Origin: Caenorhabditis remanei
Taxonomy: Eukaryota > Nematoda > Chromadorea > Rhabditida > Rhabditidae
NCBI RefSeq assembly: GCF_010183535.1
Contig: NC_071333.1
Span: 2,418,001 to 2,482,000, forward strand
Direction: 5' to 3'
Length of the DNA: 64,000 bases
Of the stretch, positions 1 through 13,367 are shown in pieces (position 1 is the first letter of the stretch; every line of letters begins with the position of its first letter). Both the position numbers and the translations under genes were made by a program. The notes beneath the pieces were generated by a model that was not told where the DNA came from, did not search any database, and saw only the letters and a program-made list of their open reading frames with translations.

Positions 1-197
1 AATGGTCAGGATAATAAATATCGGGAGCAGGAGAGTCGAGGTTGGGAGGAGTCAATGGATGAATGCCAAGGGCAGGGGCCGGGGGTTAGCAATATTGCGC
101 ACCAACCAAAAATTGAGTAGTGGATAACCAGAATGTATACTCCCTGTTCACAAAATGTTAAAAGATTTCGGTAGGTCATGGTCTGATAAGGGAACCC

Positions 198-418
198 TTT
201 GGAGATGCAGCTTTCAAACGATCTATAAATTTGGAGATAGGTACTTTCCACCCCGCGCAGCTCATTTCTGACAACAAAACCAGCTAACCGTCTCTGCGAG
301 CCGAGTTATGAGCTATCAAACTTTTCATGGCAGAAATGGACTTCCCGTAGCTGAAAGTACCTATGATCAAATTTAAAAATTTATGAAAACCGCGTCTCTA
401 AAGAATTCTCTTGTAAAC
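198..418. repeat. MITE family 1 copy (fold-back)
   Basis: Short imperfect palindrome. Its ends read as AAGGGAA...TTTGGAGAYGCRG and the reverse complement (GCGTCTCTAAAGA...). The same ends recur near 806-1250, 45953-46411, 47493-48975 and 60272-60540. The internal sequence includes a conserved TTTCTGNAG-N-CAAAACC block followed by CTCTGCGAGC. The small open frames over it are not genes. Confidence 0.6.
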
Positions 419-479
419 GTACAAAACTTAATAGAAAACGGATGCGGACTCCTCGGCAATCGGCAAAAACCTGAATGCA

Positions 480-2130
480 ACTGTTTCCCTATTAGCAGAT
501 GGAAGTGGGCGGAGCTGTTAGAGTGATCCATATCGAGAGAAGAATAGGCAATGGTGGGCGGAGTCAAATAAGTATCTTGCGGCACGGGGAAAAGGGATTA
601 GATGTATTGCGTACAGAAAAAATGAGAGAACAATAGATGAGATAAGATCTGGTATACAATCCGACAACAAGTAGATGACGATGATGAGACCATCTGTTCA
701 AAAAGAACTTATGACCATCCAATGCTCATCTCAAACCTGGTTCATAATGAGGGAGACCGATTGGGAAAAAGAAAACGAGGCAAATAGAGTGAGGCGCATT
801 CGGGGAGATGATGACGCGCTTTCAAACGACCTATAAAGTTGGTTATAGGAATTTTCGACCACGGGGAGTCCATTTCTGCAGTCAAAACCTGTTAAATATT
901 TCTGCGAGCCGAATTATGAGCTCTCAAACGTTTCATATGGATAAGCCTGTTCATATGAAATTCCAAATCGGCGGTATATACACCTCCGCGCGGTTCCATT
1001 TGTGTTACCCAGCGGTTTCCCTGTGCTCCTTCGTCGTAAAAATGAAAATATCTTGCGTATACTACTTGTAGATTTCAAATTCCACGTGAAAAAAATGTAT
1101 GTACATACATGAAAAGTTTGAGAGCTCAAAACTCGGCTCTCGTGAACATTTAGCTGGTTTTGACAGCAAAAATGGACTCCCCGAAGTCTAAAATGCCTAT
1201 GACCAAATTCATAAGTCGTTTGAAAGTGGCGTCTCCGAAGAATATTCAAGTTCAATAATTCGGAGAGCAAATTTCAAAAGCAAGAGTTGTCCGAACGACA
1301 TACCTATCATAAATGATGAGATGAGAACGGGTACTCAGAATTCAAAAAAGTCAGAGTCAAATGTCTGTGAACCACGGACTGAGTTTCTAAACCCTACTGG
1401 TAAAAAAGACAGGGTTGGGAAATTCCGGGTTAGGCTAGGCTGATATTGGGACAAAATTTTTGCCGACAGTTATCAAAAAATGGTAGCATGAAAAACTGGG
1501 CGGAGCTGTTAGCGTTACCCATATCGAGAGGAAGCGTAGTCGAGGATGGGAGGAGTCAATTAAATATCTTGCGGCCCGGGGAAAAGGGATTAGTAGTATT
1601 GCGTACAGAAAAATGAGAGAACAATAGATGAGATAAGATCAGGTAAACAATCCGACAACAAGTAGATGACGATGATGAGACCATCTGTTCAAAAAGGACT
1701 AATGACCAACCAACGCTCATCTCGAACCTGGTTCATAATGAGGGAGACCGACTGGGAAAAAGAAAACGAGGCAAATAGAGTGAGGCGCATTCGGAAAGAT
1801 GGTGACGTCACTGAATATCTATAATGGACTCCACGAAGTCTAAAATGTCTATAACCGAACTCATAGGTTGTTTGAAAGTGGCGTCTTCAAAGAATATTCA
1901 AGTTCAATAATTCGGAGAGCAAATTTCGAAAGCAAGAGTTGTCCGAACGACATACCTATCATAAATGATGAGATGAGAACGGGCACTCAGAGTTCAAAAA
2001 AATCAGAGTCAGATGTTGGTGAACCACGGACTGAGTTTCCAAACCCTAATGGAAAAAAGAGACAGTGTCGGGAAATTCCGGGTTAGGCTGTTATTGAGAC
2101 AAAATTTTTGCCGAAAGAAATCAAGAAAGT
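480..2130. repeat. Tandem duplication containing MITE family 1
   Basis: Two direct copies of a longer unit. Bases 487-810 match 1498-1805, and 1180-1430 match 1830-2085. The first unit carries a full family-1 MITE (about 806-1250). The second has lost most of it and keeps only the right arm (about 1808-1900). No credible gene is present. Confidence 0.65.
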
Positions 2131-2589
2131 GGTAACATGAAAAACGAGCCAGTTCTTATTAGTTTACATGGTAGTATCACTTGTTCTGCGCTGTTGTTCG
2201 CTCAAGAAATTCCTCAAAATACAGCGAAGTTCTAAAACTGCGCCCGAGGCGCGCCAGTTTGTGAAACATCTACTTTTGGTTCAAAATAAGCCTATTTAAT
2301 CGATTTTCCAAACAGTTCTGCTATAGTTTTCTTTTTTTCTGGCAAATTTGTATAAAAGTTGAGCTTCTGTGTCTAGAAATGACCAAAATCTGAAAACGCG
2401 CTCAAGGCACGCCAGTACCAAGCACACAGGCAATTTTCAACACTTTTTTTGCAAATTAGAGTCTTATTTATATGTCAAGATTGATCTTTTCTCAAAAGAG
2501 AGGCCAATGTTTAGAGAAATAACTCGCTTTTCCGTGTGATAACAAAAAAACGTTAAAAAAGTTGAAGCAATCGGAAAACTTGCTACCCA

Positions 2590-2850
2590 GTCGAATGGTG
2601 GAGAGGAGGGTTTTTTCGTATTGAAAAAGCGGAGAAGACGGGCAGATATCCTCCTCGTCTTTTTTTGTTATTCACGTGAAAAGGAGTAGGGTAAAGGGAG
2701 GAAAGAAGATAGCGAGAAAAAAGAATGAAATGTGAAAAAGTAATAGAAAGCGAGAGGGGGGAACTTTTAATGCTTTTCTCTTATCATGTGAACACAATGC
2801 TACACCATGATAAGGGAAATATGGATTGGGTTGGTAAACAGATTGTATTT
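2590..2850 (-). repeat. Dispersed repeat S, inverted copy
   Basis: Reverse complement resembles the segments at 10030-10330 and 17470-17750. Shared blocks are GATATCTGCCCGTCTTCTCC and the ATCATG...CATGATAAG motif. The 90-residue minus-strand open frame here is low complexity and lies wholly in the repeat, so I do not call a gene. Confidence 0.5.
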
Positions 2851-5300
2851 TTTTGCTTGATGTAATAGTCATAGTTACAATTTCTTTGTCTTGACCCTTT
2901 ATCTTACCGCCCTTTGATGATTCACCGTCTGGCTGAATCATCAACTATCTTATATTTGTAATATCAGAAGCTCCGCCTCCATGCAGGAGGTCTTTGACAA
3001 GAAAAAATTTTTTTGAATTGTAAACTTAAAGAAAAACGAAAAAATCAAGTTTTCATGTCAGTTTTTGTTAATTTCCAGGGGTTTCTTGCAAGTTTTCGAC
3101 TCAAAATATAGTTTTTCTTGAAAATTATTAACTGCGGCAGAATTCTAAATCCTACGGGGACACTTTTTTTTATATAGATAGCCGATTTGGCATATTTTCA
3201 TTGCAAGAAATCAGTTTTGCCTCAAAGTTATTTTTGCCTTTTTCTCATTCATTTTTGTAAGTTTTTCGAAAGTTTTTTGATCTTCATGACAAATTTTTCT
3301 AACAAGTCAAAATTTTGAAAAAAGTTCGAAATTCCGCCTAAACAGAGCAAAAACTAGTTTCTGGGAGGACTTTTCTGGGAGTTCGGCCACGGCGAATCCT
3401 AGGCCATGTAGATTCACGGAGATTTTTTTTTGAGAAAATAATCATTTTCAAAGTCCAAAAATGGGGTGTTCTGTAGTTTTTAACAGGAAAAACTGGGTTT
3501 TTTGATGAAAAAATGAGGAAAATTGAAAAAATTGAGTTTTTCTATCAGTTTTCTTTGATTTTCAGCTGTTTTTCGCAAGTTTTTGACTCAAACTTTAAAA
3601 AAGTGTTTTATTCTGAAAAATTACAAACTTCCACTCATTTTTCTTCGATTTTCGCCAGCAATACTGAATTGTTCTTTTCTGAAAATAATTTACACAAGTT
3701 TTTAGTCAAACAATGTAACATTTTCAGCTACTTTTCACCGATTTCTGTCTCCTGGTGCGCCTTTGACGCGTTTCACTAAAGTCGCTATTTCGCATAAAAT
3801 AATTAGAGTTTTGCACCAAAAATGACATTTTTATTCTATTTCAAAATTTTTTTTTGAAAAAACTGGCAATTTTAGCCAAATTCAACCAAATTTTCAGAAT
3901 TTTCGAGCGATTGAAAGTTTTGAAAATAAAAACCGAAAATCAAGTTAAAATCACAAATCTCACACATGAATACACACAAAACAAGAATCCAATACAAAAA
4001 ACAAAAGTCGGTATGCCAAATCAAGATTTTCTATTTTTTGTCTTCACTGACGTCTTTTGGGTGATACAATAAAAATTCATGATGAGCCAATTGATTGAAG
4101 TTATTTATAGTTAAGTTTTTGCAATTTTAGGTGACTTTTCAGTTGAAAAATAAGAATATGTATATAATAGAAAGAAACTTCTTGTGAAGCTTCAATTGGG
4201 GTGAGGAAGGATTACAAAAACAGAAAAGAAACTTCCTAGGAAGTTTCTAGAATGTGAGGAGGAAAAAAGAAAAGGAAAAATCTAGAAAACGAAAGAAATG
4301 AAAAACTGGAAGAAAAGAAAGAAGCTTCTGGTAGCTTCTATCAAGAATGAGGGGTAGAAATGAAAAACTGTCTCGCGCCGGCCCGTGGGGCGGAGCCAGA
4401 CTGTTTTCTGGTGAGAGACAATGATCTAGAGAAAAAGCAATAGAGGGAAAAAAAAACATTTGGAAGGTGAGACATGTGGAATTTGTCATGCTGCGGGGAA
4501 GGAGAGGGTGCCCTTTGGGCCCGTCTCCTCTCCCGCAGCACTCGGATCGAGTACAGTTTTCAACCAAATCTGCAAAACTCAATTCAGTAATCATTCGACC
4601 TACTTCTAGTTTCTCATTTTTCATATTTCCGCAAGACATTATTCTGAAATTATAGAAACTTTTTGTGAAAGTTGGAATTGGTTTGAAATACCTTAATATT
4701 TCGACTGAACTAGCAGTTGTAACTTTTTTAAATATGAGTCTTACACATGAAATATTATAAGCTGAATTTCAATATGTAAGCTGATTTTCAGTGAAAACTA
4801 GCCTGTTTTAAATTCTTCTCATTTGAATTAAGTAGCTTCTATGTTATTGAAAATAGTTGTGTGAAAATCTAAAATTTCATTACTAAATCCACATTTTTCC
4901 AACAAACTGTTTTTTTACTCCCCCGTTTAGATTCCGAATAAAAGACACCACGTTCTACGTTTCTTGTGTTCTCCCCTCCCCGTTATCCCAGGCAGAAGGT
5001 AATTGGGACGAGAATCGATAGGCTGTGTACACCGCGAATGCCCCCTCGGTCGCCTTCGCCTCCTCCAAAACAGTCGCGTGTTTTTGTGTGAGCGCACTGT
5101 GGGGACAACAGCCCCCGCTGAGAGAGACCACGCGAATAGAGGATACGCAGAGAAAACAAGTCTTTTCTTCTCGCCCTCTTCTTCTTTCTTTTCGATTACA
5201 TCGGCGAATATTCATCGGTTTTTAGTTTTTTTTTCAACGTATGTTATTGAATTTTACTACCGTTTGGGTCATAAAATAACAATTAAGCTACCTTTTTTGA
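2850..5300. other. Gene-poor AT-rich stretch
   Basis: Long T- and A-runs and short degenerate repeats. A GC-richer patch lies at 4370-4560 with a GGGCCC-containing inverted repeat. Bases 4930-5170 are a GC-richer patch with GAATAAA at the left. No convincing coding region was seen. The short open frames here lack family signal and splice context. Confidence 0.4.
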
Positions 5301-5365
5301 GTTCATTTGCATCCATTCGCCGTTTTACCTGCATTTCAGTCAAAAATGAATGTTTATTGTTTCAG

Positions 5366-7748
5366 TCTTCTCAAATCGACTATGAAAAAGAATGTGACGG
5401 ACGAGCAGAGCCACCACAGAGCCGGAGGACCTCAAAAATGTGCCGAGTTCGAGTGGATTCGTGTTTGGAAGGCCCCAGGTGGGTATTTTCATTTGAAAAA
5501 TCAATTATTACAAAATATAGCTTCAAAAATTTGAAAAATTGAACAAATATTGTTTGAAAATTCTCACACAAGCTGTAAAAAACTAAAACACTACGTTTTT
5601 GTATTTCCATGGATTGGAGACCAAAATTGTGTCTCATTGAAGGCAGCTCTGGAGACCGAATTCTCCCAATCGCTCATTTCGACTTTTAAGAACAACTTTT
5701 TGCAAATCCATCATAACAATATCATACAAATCATACCAGTTTTCATTAGGAGAGCAATTGGATAAATTTCGAATTTGGAATTTCGGGTATTATGGCTCTT
5801 GCTGGGCAGCCAATCATTTTTTTGCATCATTAATGTGAAAAAGTTATTTTCGAAAAACTTGGTTGATTTGTACCAGAAGTCATGTTTTTTTTTTAGAGGT
5901 TTTTTGGGTTTTTTGAAATTATTCTGCCAATATTCACTAATTTTGAGACAAAACGATTCTGTAAGTTTCTTAAAAGTCAGACAGTAGACAGAGATAAGAT
6001 AACGTCAGTTAATATAGCTGTTCGTTTCTTAAAGCCGAGCGAAAACTTTAAATTTTGTTAAATAGAGCCCCATAAGTTGGTTTTGAGTGTTAAAGCTCTT
6101 CCAACAGTTTGTGAAAAACTTTCTCAGTGCGTTCTTCAGCTTTGAAGAAGTTCCTAGAAACTTCCGGATAACCGAATCAAACTAAGGATGCATAGAAGGA
6201 TGCCGGGGGTTAAATTCTACCAGTCACTTGATATAAAGTCCAAACTGTTCATTTTCTGTGAAGTCTCCGGAAGAATATCGAGAAAATAAAGCTTTTTCCC
6301 ACTGATGCAACGATTTTGCAAGTATTGCGTCATTTTTTGTGCAAAAACTCTTCATCATCAGGATCAATCGACGATTTTTCACCTGTACAAGACGTTTTTT
6401 GCAAAATTATTGTCGATTCACTCCACATTTTCAGTCACAGATTCTGTTTTTCGCTTATAGAAGAATGGACCTATTCAAATCAAGTGAAAGCACTGTTGAG
6501 CGAACAGTTGCAAATAATGGGACTAGACTCATGTAGAGTACAGATGGGAAAAAATAACAAAAACCTGTTGATATTCTGCGAGAGCCTGAAAAATATAAAC
6601 TTTCATTTTTCAGAATCACTACACATCGATTCCACAACGACCGGAGAACTTGAAGATTGCCCAACCGACATCAACAGTTCGTGCCGCGATTCGACAACCA
6701 TTGATGTCATCGACTCTATTCCTAACATCGAGTCGATCATCTGGTTTTCAATACTCCGTCGTCGTCTAGGGTGAGGAGACGGAAAATATCATGGTGTCCA
6801 AAGCCATGTGCACGGCCTGCATTTTCCTACTCGTGGCCTAGAAAAATCAGTGGGTTCGGCCAGCAAGACCATAGCAATTTCTTAAGCAAAAATTGCGTTT
6901 TTGGTCATTTTTTGAAATTTTTTGATGCCGCGTTGTTGAAAATCTCTAAAACTTCAAAGATAACAATAACAAATTTGAAAATAATTCCATCTTGCGCCGT
7001 GGGTGGCCAACCACTCATGATTTGCAGAAGTTACTCAAGGTCAGGCTCAGAATAAGTGTTGAAAAAGCAAAAGTGACTCAGAAACGTTACCAGTCGGCAA
7101 GTTTGCCCTTTACGCTTCCCTTTCCGCTTTGGCATGTTCAAAAGGTGAGGTTCATGATTTCGTTTTTGAGAAAAGTCGAAAATCTCAAAAATCGGCTGCA
7201 ACGCGTGTTCTCCACACCGTGACAAAATTTCACGAACAATTTGGCTGCCGACTGAATGATAGCTTTGAAGGCAAGCTTTTTAAGAAAAGCTTGCTTTCAG
7301 TGCTTTTTTTTTGTTAAAAAACAACGAACGACCAACAATGTAATCCCAAAAACGTATTCAACTCTAAATTTTGCAGTTTCCGTTCTCCTCATCATGCTCT
7401 ACATCAGGCAGAGATTCTTCCCACCGAGATCGACTCATCACACTACGCCACAGGATCCCCACCGCTCCTCAACGTTGAGTCCTACAGACAGCAGTTGCTC
7501 CAGAATCTCTCCCAGCACTCGCATCCCACCGCCAATACCATCTCGAGCTCCGGTGACTTCACCAGTTCTGCAGTCTCCGCTGGTAAGCCCATTCACAATT
7601 GTCGCTCCAATACCACAATGCCCACCACAGTTGCCAACCATGACCCCTTCAATGAAACTACCGGATCCTACTGCTTTCGAAGCTGAGACTCGAATCGAAG
7701 AAGAGCGAAAGAAGCATTGTGTCCAAAGGGAAGTGTCTGTTGGATAGT
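5366..7748 (+). pseudogene. Unidentified degenerate exon cluster
   Basis: I do not recognise this gene. Several segments look like exons: 5366-5479 (acceptor GTTTCAG, donor GTGGGT), about 6615-6770, 7029-7143 (acceptor TTTGCAG, donor GTGAGG) and 7374-7748 (after TTTGCAG). The last is rich in Pro, Ser and Thr. Its plausible frame changes around 7540: an upstream frame containing ESYRQQLLQN gives way to one ending IEEERKKHC before a stop, which suggests a frameshift. Adjacent segments do not join cleanly in one frame. It could be a decayed gene or non-coding spliced sequence. Confidence is low. Confidence 0.25.
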
Positions 7749-8039
7749 CGTGAAGTAGTGATGCAATTGTTTATTCAACACCAGACGGAAAATTCTCGAC
7801 TCTAGATGGGGAGTTCTCAACTCTGGAGGGAAAATTCTCAGCAGGAGAAAACAAAGATTTTAAAGGACACCGGAAATTCAACTCCAGTGATCGCGGACTT
7901 ACTATTGGTAAAGTTATGAAGGTAGGTATTTTCATTTCAAATTTTCCGTAAACATGTAGCTCTAAGCTTTTGAAAAATGATACAGTCATCTGGTTTTTGG
8001 TCTGGGTCAAGGTTGGGAAAGTGAGAGAAGTGAAAAAAA

Positions 8040-8260
8040 ATTGTGATATGGTTACTGTATTGAATGGTTATTTCCTTTCATTTAGCCTGACTACGTCTTC
8101 CGTACTGACAACAAACTAAAAACATGTCAATTGCTTCGAACAGCAGAAGACTCACTAATGAAAGAAAGATTTCATCAGTCTTATGACCAATTCCGTTGAA
8201 TTTTGTTGATTTTCGAACAATTTCTATGGTTTCTGACTATTTAAAAGCTCCAAAGGTGAG
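8040..8260 (+). repeat. 220-bp repeat, copy 1
   Basis: Shares GGTTACTGTRTTG, AACTAAAAACATG and GAAAGAAAGATTTCA blocks with 11490-11690 and 11715-11915. It lies immediately left of the long repeat X. No coding content. Confidence 0.55.
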
Positions 8261-8329
8261 GTTTTGTCTCTTTTTGTGATAAGGTTACTGTATTGGAACA
8301 TTATAAAACCAAATTTCGAAGCTCTAAAA

Positions 8330-10330
8330 CACGTTTTTGGGCTTGAAAAGTCAATCTTCAGCCCTAAAACGTCTGAAAACACTCAAAATAATCCATGACC
8401 TATCTTTCCCATTTGGTGGCTTAGAAAACCAATTTTCCCCAAAAACTAGTCCATGAACCCGATTTTGTCAATCTTCTCTCATCTCGAACTAAAAAAAGTA
8501 CGAAAATGGCCGTGGCCTGACTTTCCAACTGATGGCCTAGAAGATCGAATTTTAGGAAAACTAGTTCCCGACTGGTTTTTTATCGGTTCTGACTTTTCAG
8601 TAATTCTGAGCAGATTTGTACCGATGTTTGATAAAAATTTCTGAAATTTCAGTCAAAAATCACCAATAATTCACAAGCTTGGTCAAAAATCACTTCTAAC
8701 GATGACATTCCAGACCGAAATCGAATTATCAAACGATTTTCTGTCAATTCGTCCCCTGGCTCACAGCTATCATGACGATATCGGATAGTCGGATGATATC
8801 GTAAGTTTTTAGTCTAAATGTTTGAAAATTGTTTATAAAACGCGACAAAAAACTGCACGAAGGATAAATCACAATCACTGGTTGAAAACGTTTTATATGT
8901 ATAGCTTTTAAAGTAAAAAAAAGTGCGTCTAATCATAAAAAATCAGTCTAAAGCAGTGGAAAAAAACAGAAAAATATCTTCGGAAGCTGTGAAATTGGCG
9001 GAATCGCTTTATTCACATGACTCACACATGATCGCTTTAGAACTGTCAGTACGCGTTTATTCTGCCATTCCAACTTTTAAAAATTGAAAATGTGCCAGAA
9101 GTGTGCCAAATAGCACAGCTAAGAAAGCAAGAAAAATGTCTCCATATGCTGCTCTCCACATGCAAAAACGCAACAAAAGTACACCGGATAGTTCTGAGAT
9201 CCACTAGAAACGCGTAAAAGGTGCGCAAGTTAACAACGAAATTTACTGAAAATGAGTCAAAAATGCGCCAGAAAGCAATTCCTTAGAATAATCAGACAGT
9301 GTGGGTTATTTTGTTTTAGTTTCCATCTATAACCCTCCAATAAACATTCTCATTTGCAGGCATCCAACTTCATGACATCATCTGATAGTTGCTAAGAAGA
9401 AAAAACATTGAAAAGGACATACAATTTATTATGAAACTAACGATGTTGGCAAGAAGGAGCAGCTCATGGTGGTCGTTTATATTGACAACCGCTGATATAG
9501 TGACTACTATTATTTTCGGCACAGTGAAGAAATGAACAGAAAAATATTGGCAAGGTCCACACCTTCGTGATGGCAGAACATGTGATATCTTCATGATATT
9601 TGGCGTCCATTGTTCCCAGATTCTTGTCAAGCGTTTCGGAGCAAGATGTTTCGCCTGAAGCATTTATTTTTTTTTGATCAGACAGGTAAGTTTCTCTTCA
9701 TGACTGTTAGCTAAGTGTTCAGTCAAATCGGTTTTCAGTGTACCGCAGTTACACCAATTAACTGACCATTCAGCTTGATGTCTGGAAATCTTTCATTATT
9801 TTTCCTATCAGTTTTTAGATTTTTTTGAGAACACGCATTCACTGCGATTTGCCAGAAACAGCTTATTTCGAACTATAGTTTACAGTTTTTCCTCTTAAAA
9901 TTTGAGATTGTGAGGCTAGAAGTTGCCGATGCACCTTTTTTTAATTTGAGTGATAAATTCTAAAAGTTGATTCGAAAGTTGACTATCATCATTCTACTTT
10001 TTACATTGAAGCAAAATATTGTTACGGCCAACTCATGCAAACAATCCAAGTTTCCCTTATCATGGTAGTAGCACTATAATTACATGATAAACGCAGAACA
10101 ACCAAGTTTTGCCCCCTCTCCCTCTTTTATTAGTTTCCGACACCCCATTCTTTCGTCTCTCTGTCTTCTTTCCCCCTTTGCCCATCTCTTTTTTGCGTGA
10201 AGAACAGAAAGAGAGACGAGGCACCGAGGAGGACATCTGCCCGTCTTCTCCGTGTTCTCCTTTATACGAAGGGGCCCCTCTTTCCTCCATTCGCCTAGAT
10301 ATCCATCGTTTGCAACAGATGTCGATTGTT
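8330..10330 (+). repeat. Long repeat X (paralogue of 15990-17750)
   Basis: About 2 kb matching 15990-17750 in the same orientation and order. Shared blocks include the GGCCTAGAA...AAAACTAGTCC stretch, a GTGTGGGTTATTTTGT block, a GTTACACC-ATTAACTGAC block and a C/T-rich stretch ending in GACGAGGCACC. I found no intact gene inside. It may be an old transposon or a segmental duplication. Confidence 0.6.
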
Positions 10331-12780
10331 GTTGGATTATGGTGAATTAGGAGACGCAGAGAAAGCCATCCGCTCTTTTCAATTCTCCTTACCCTTCTTG
10401 CATAGCCCAACCAAACGATAGACTGACTAAAGGGACGCAGACATAATAGAGAGAAGGCAGCCTTTTCCGCAACCGCCTTTTCTTTCTCTCTTCTACGCGT
10501 CAATTTATTGCAAGAAGCAAATGAGACGGGAGGGTGTTTATATTTTTCTTTGTTTTTAGTTCTCAGATGAATATTCGCAGAAAACAATAATTTCATTTTA
10601 ATTTGTTTTTTTGTTTTAGACTATACTCTCAATGCGGAAGTCTTCATCTCATTGACCCATCACAAAAAAAAAAAAAATATTCAAGAATTATTTGGAAAAA
10701 ACTTCACTTTCGGACCCTTGGACTCATTTTGATAACATAATATACACGAATGGGTGAGTTATTTTGAATAACTATTATCTAAACGCTTTGTAAAAACGTT
10801 AAAACTTGGTCTCCCAACAGTTGAAAAGCGAAAAAAGTAGTGTTTTAGTTTTTGTACAGCTGGTTTGTGACTTTTCAAACAATTTTTGCTCGATTTTTTG
10901 AATTTTTCAAGTTATATTTTGTAATAATTGATTTTTCAAACGAAAATACCTACCTGAGACCTTTCAAACACGAATCCACTTGAAGTCGTCACAGTGCGGC
11001 ATGTTTACGAAAAACGCGTGCGCTCTTTGCGCAGTATAGCCCCGCCTATTCTAGTTGCCTAAATCTCGTCGATATCAAAAAAATGAAGTCAATTCCGAAC
11101 TTATGGGTGCTAAAATAAGAAGGAAAAATTAGATATGGTATGAACACCGGGAGAAAACAATTTTGATGAAAAAAAACCAAATTTTTAATGGAAAAACTCT
11201 AATAACGTGAATGAAAATATCCATGAATCTTAATAAAAACTGTTTTATTCATTACAGGTTACATATGCTGCAATGCCAGATTTTCTATGGATGCGCTAAG
11301 AAATGGAACAGGAACACATCAACTCATTGCCTGCTTTACTGGAGTTTGAATTGATGTTTGTACCTAGACAGAAAACCTGGGATAATACAAAGTGAGTTTT
11401 TGCATTTCGAAAATAACAAAGCGTCTTTGGAAACCGTATGCTAGACAGATATCTAATAATTTGTTAGAGATGACTTTTAGTCTCTCTTTGTGATTAGGTT
11501 ACTGTGTTGGACGGTTATTTCCTGTCTTTTTGCCCGACTACGTCATCCAAACTGACATCGAACTAAAAACATGCCAATTGCTTCCAACAGCAGAAGACTT
11601 CCTAGTGAAAGAAAGATTTCAATAGTCATTTGACTAATTCCGTTTGACTTTTGTTGATTTTCGAAAAGTTTTTATGGTTTTTGACTATTCAAAAACTCCA
11701 GAGATGAGCTTCAGTCTCTCGTCCTGATTAGGTGACTGTATTGGATAGTTATTCCTTTCCATTTAGTCTGACAACGCCTTTCGAACTGGCATCAAACTAA
11801 AAACATGTCGATTGCTTTCAACTGCAGGAGATTCCCCAGTCAAAGAAAGATTTCAATAGTCATTTGACTAATTCCGTTGAACTTTTGTTGATTTTTGAAC
11901 AATTCCGATTGTTTCTTAAAATATTGAAGCACTGCTGTTCGATAAAGCGGCAAAACCCATGAGCAATTCGTTAGGTTTAATAGCTGGAAATTGTGCAAGA
12001 ATGCGTGAACAATGTCCGATATATTCAATTAACGAAAAATGAGTTAAGAGCGTTTCCCACACCACATCCTTTCGAAAAAAGTGTCGAAGGCACTCCAGAT
12101 AGGTCTGAAACTGCTGAAAAAGCAAAAAAGAGTTTTATGAAACTTTCTAATTGTCAGAGAGGCGTTAGGCATACGTCTTATCGATTAAAATCTCTCAAAT
12201 TGCGTTCACGTTGCCTCAGATATTTCCAAATTTTGAAAAAAATTGAAAATTTTTCAAAGGCTCCGCAGATAACTTTAAAAGTTATTAGAAATTGAGTCAT
12301 AGGCACCCCAGATAGCACGACAATCGTTTTAAATGCTTTAGAAACTCCACAGAATGTTCTCCGTCTTTTTTTGACGCCGTAATGAACTTTTCAAAAACCT
12401 CCATTTAAACTCCCCCGGCTTTTTTTGGCGGCCTTGGCCTCCTGGCCTAGAAAACTCTTGGCGTGTACTTCTCTCGGACAAGTAGGAAACATTTGTTTTT
12501 CATGTCTTTTTTGGTCGAAAGAGACGGTTTGAATAGAATTTTACAGTTATTCATGTGGAACCAATGTCAAGAAATGTAAAAATTGAGTGGAGCGTCGGAA
12601 AATTCGAAAAAAAAACGTTTCCGAGTAAAAAATTGACATTCGACAAATAAGCTAACAATATATGTTTTTTTTCGATTTTCTTTCTCTTTTTTCATAATCA
12701 TGTGTTTTAGGAGGTTTTTGTTCTCAAAAACTTGTTTTCGAATTGAAAACTTGATTTCCATTGATTTTCAGTTTGAAAAG
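10330..12780. other. Non-coding, repeat-bearing stretch
   Basis: Nothing gene-like was seen apart from two further 220-bp repeat copies. A poly-A run lies at 10667. Short open frames at 11840-12295 overlap repeat sequence and lack splice or family support. Confidence 0.4.
11490..11915 (+). repeat. 220-bp repeat, copies 2 and 3 in tandem
   Basis: Two head-to-tail units (about 11490-11690 and 11715-11915) homologous to 8040-8260. Each carries AACTAAAAACATG, then AAAGATTTCAATAGTCAT and TTTTGTTGATTTT. Confidence 0.6.
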
Positions 12781-12950
12781 TGTTGTGGCGTGAACTAGCA
12801 ATGGCCTAGCCTAGTGAACGTTCAACCCTGAGGTCCCACGTGGCAAGAAGATCTGCCTATATAAGATGAAGCGAACTCTTAGTCGTTGATTCTCACCATG
12901 TAAATAAATGGTTTTATAAGTCCCTTCTCCCGCCACCAGAGGACATAACA
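12781..12950 (+). mobile_element. Solo LTR of a retrotransposon
   Basis: 170 bp starting TGTTGTGG and ending ACATAACA, so it has the TG...CA termini of an LTR. It is flanked on both sides by the 5-bp direct repeat AAAAG (12776-12780 and 12951-12955), the target duplication expected of retroviral-type integrase. It contains TATATAAG and AATAAA in promoter/poly-A order. A diverged second copy lies at 29431-29603. No internal gag/pol sequence was seen, so it is a solo LTR. The superfamily (Gypsy or Pao) cannot be told from the LTR alone. Confidence 0.85.
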
Positions 12951-12999
12951 AAAAGTTTTGATTTCTGTCCAGAAAAACTCATAATTTGTCATTTTTCAG

Positions 13000-13367
13000 T
13001 CCTCGCACCCACTTCGGCACCATCGACGTCGGCCTCGGTTCCCCCGGTATGACTTCCGGCGCGGCGATTAAAGATCTGATGACAAAAGCGTTGGCGACAA
13101 CAGTATTGGAGCATCTGAAGGAGACGGTGCTCCATGATAAAATTGATAGTACGGACTATCAGAGAACTAAGATGGATATCGAAGATGAGATCGCCCGCGA
13201 GTCCCTCATATCGTATTTGGAGAATTTGGATAGTAGCCACCCGGATTCTGGAGCACCGGACGGTGGTCCGTCAACGTCTTCTGCAGTTGCGACGTCTTCT
13301 AGAGCGTAAGCGGCTGCTCCTGAATCGGACCTTCATGAAGAATCTATTGGCGACGCAGAGCTTGAGT
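13000..13367 (+). pseudogene. OTUD5/DUBA-like C-terminal exon fragment
   Basis: After a TTTTTCAG acceptor the frame reads ...GTIDVGLGSPGM..., then a helical stretch with DEIARESLISYLENL. These correspond to the region after the OTU domain of OTUD5/DUBA deubiquitinases, where a TIGVGLG motif is followed by QVARES-Y-(Q/E)-(W/Y)-L. The frame hits TAA after SSRA (13309-13311) but stays open in the same frame as AAAPESDLHEESIGDAELE up to 13367. This suggests a point stop in a longer exon, although GTAAGC there could instead be a splice donor. The fragment lies upstream of N-terminal and OTU exons of the next copy, so it probably belongs to a separate, otherwise deleted copy. Confidence 0.65.

Noticed and set aside
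2672..2944. 90-codon minus-strand frame with a hydrophobic end
   Set aside because: It overlaps dispersed repeat S and its hydrophobic stretch is translated poly-pyrimidine.
4247..5542. Several overlapping open frames on both strands
   Set aside because: Low-complexity Phe/Ser-rich translations, no splice-consistent model and no recognisable domain.
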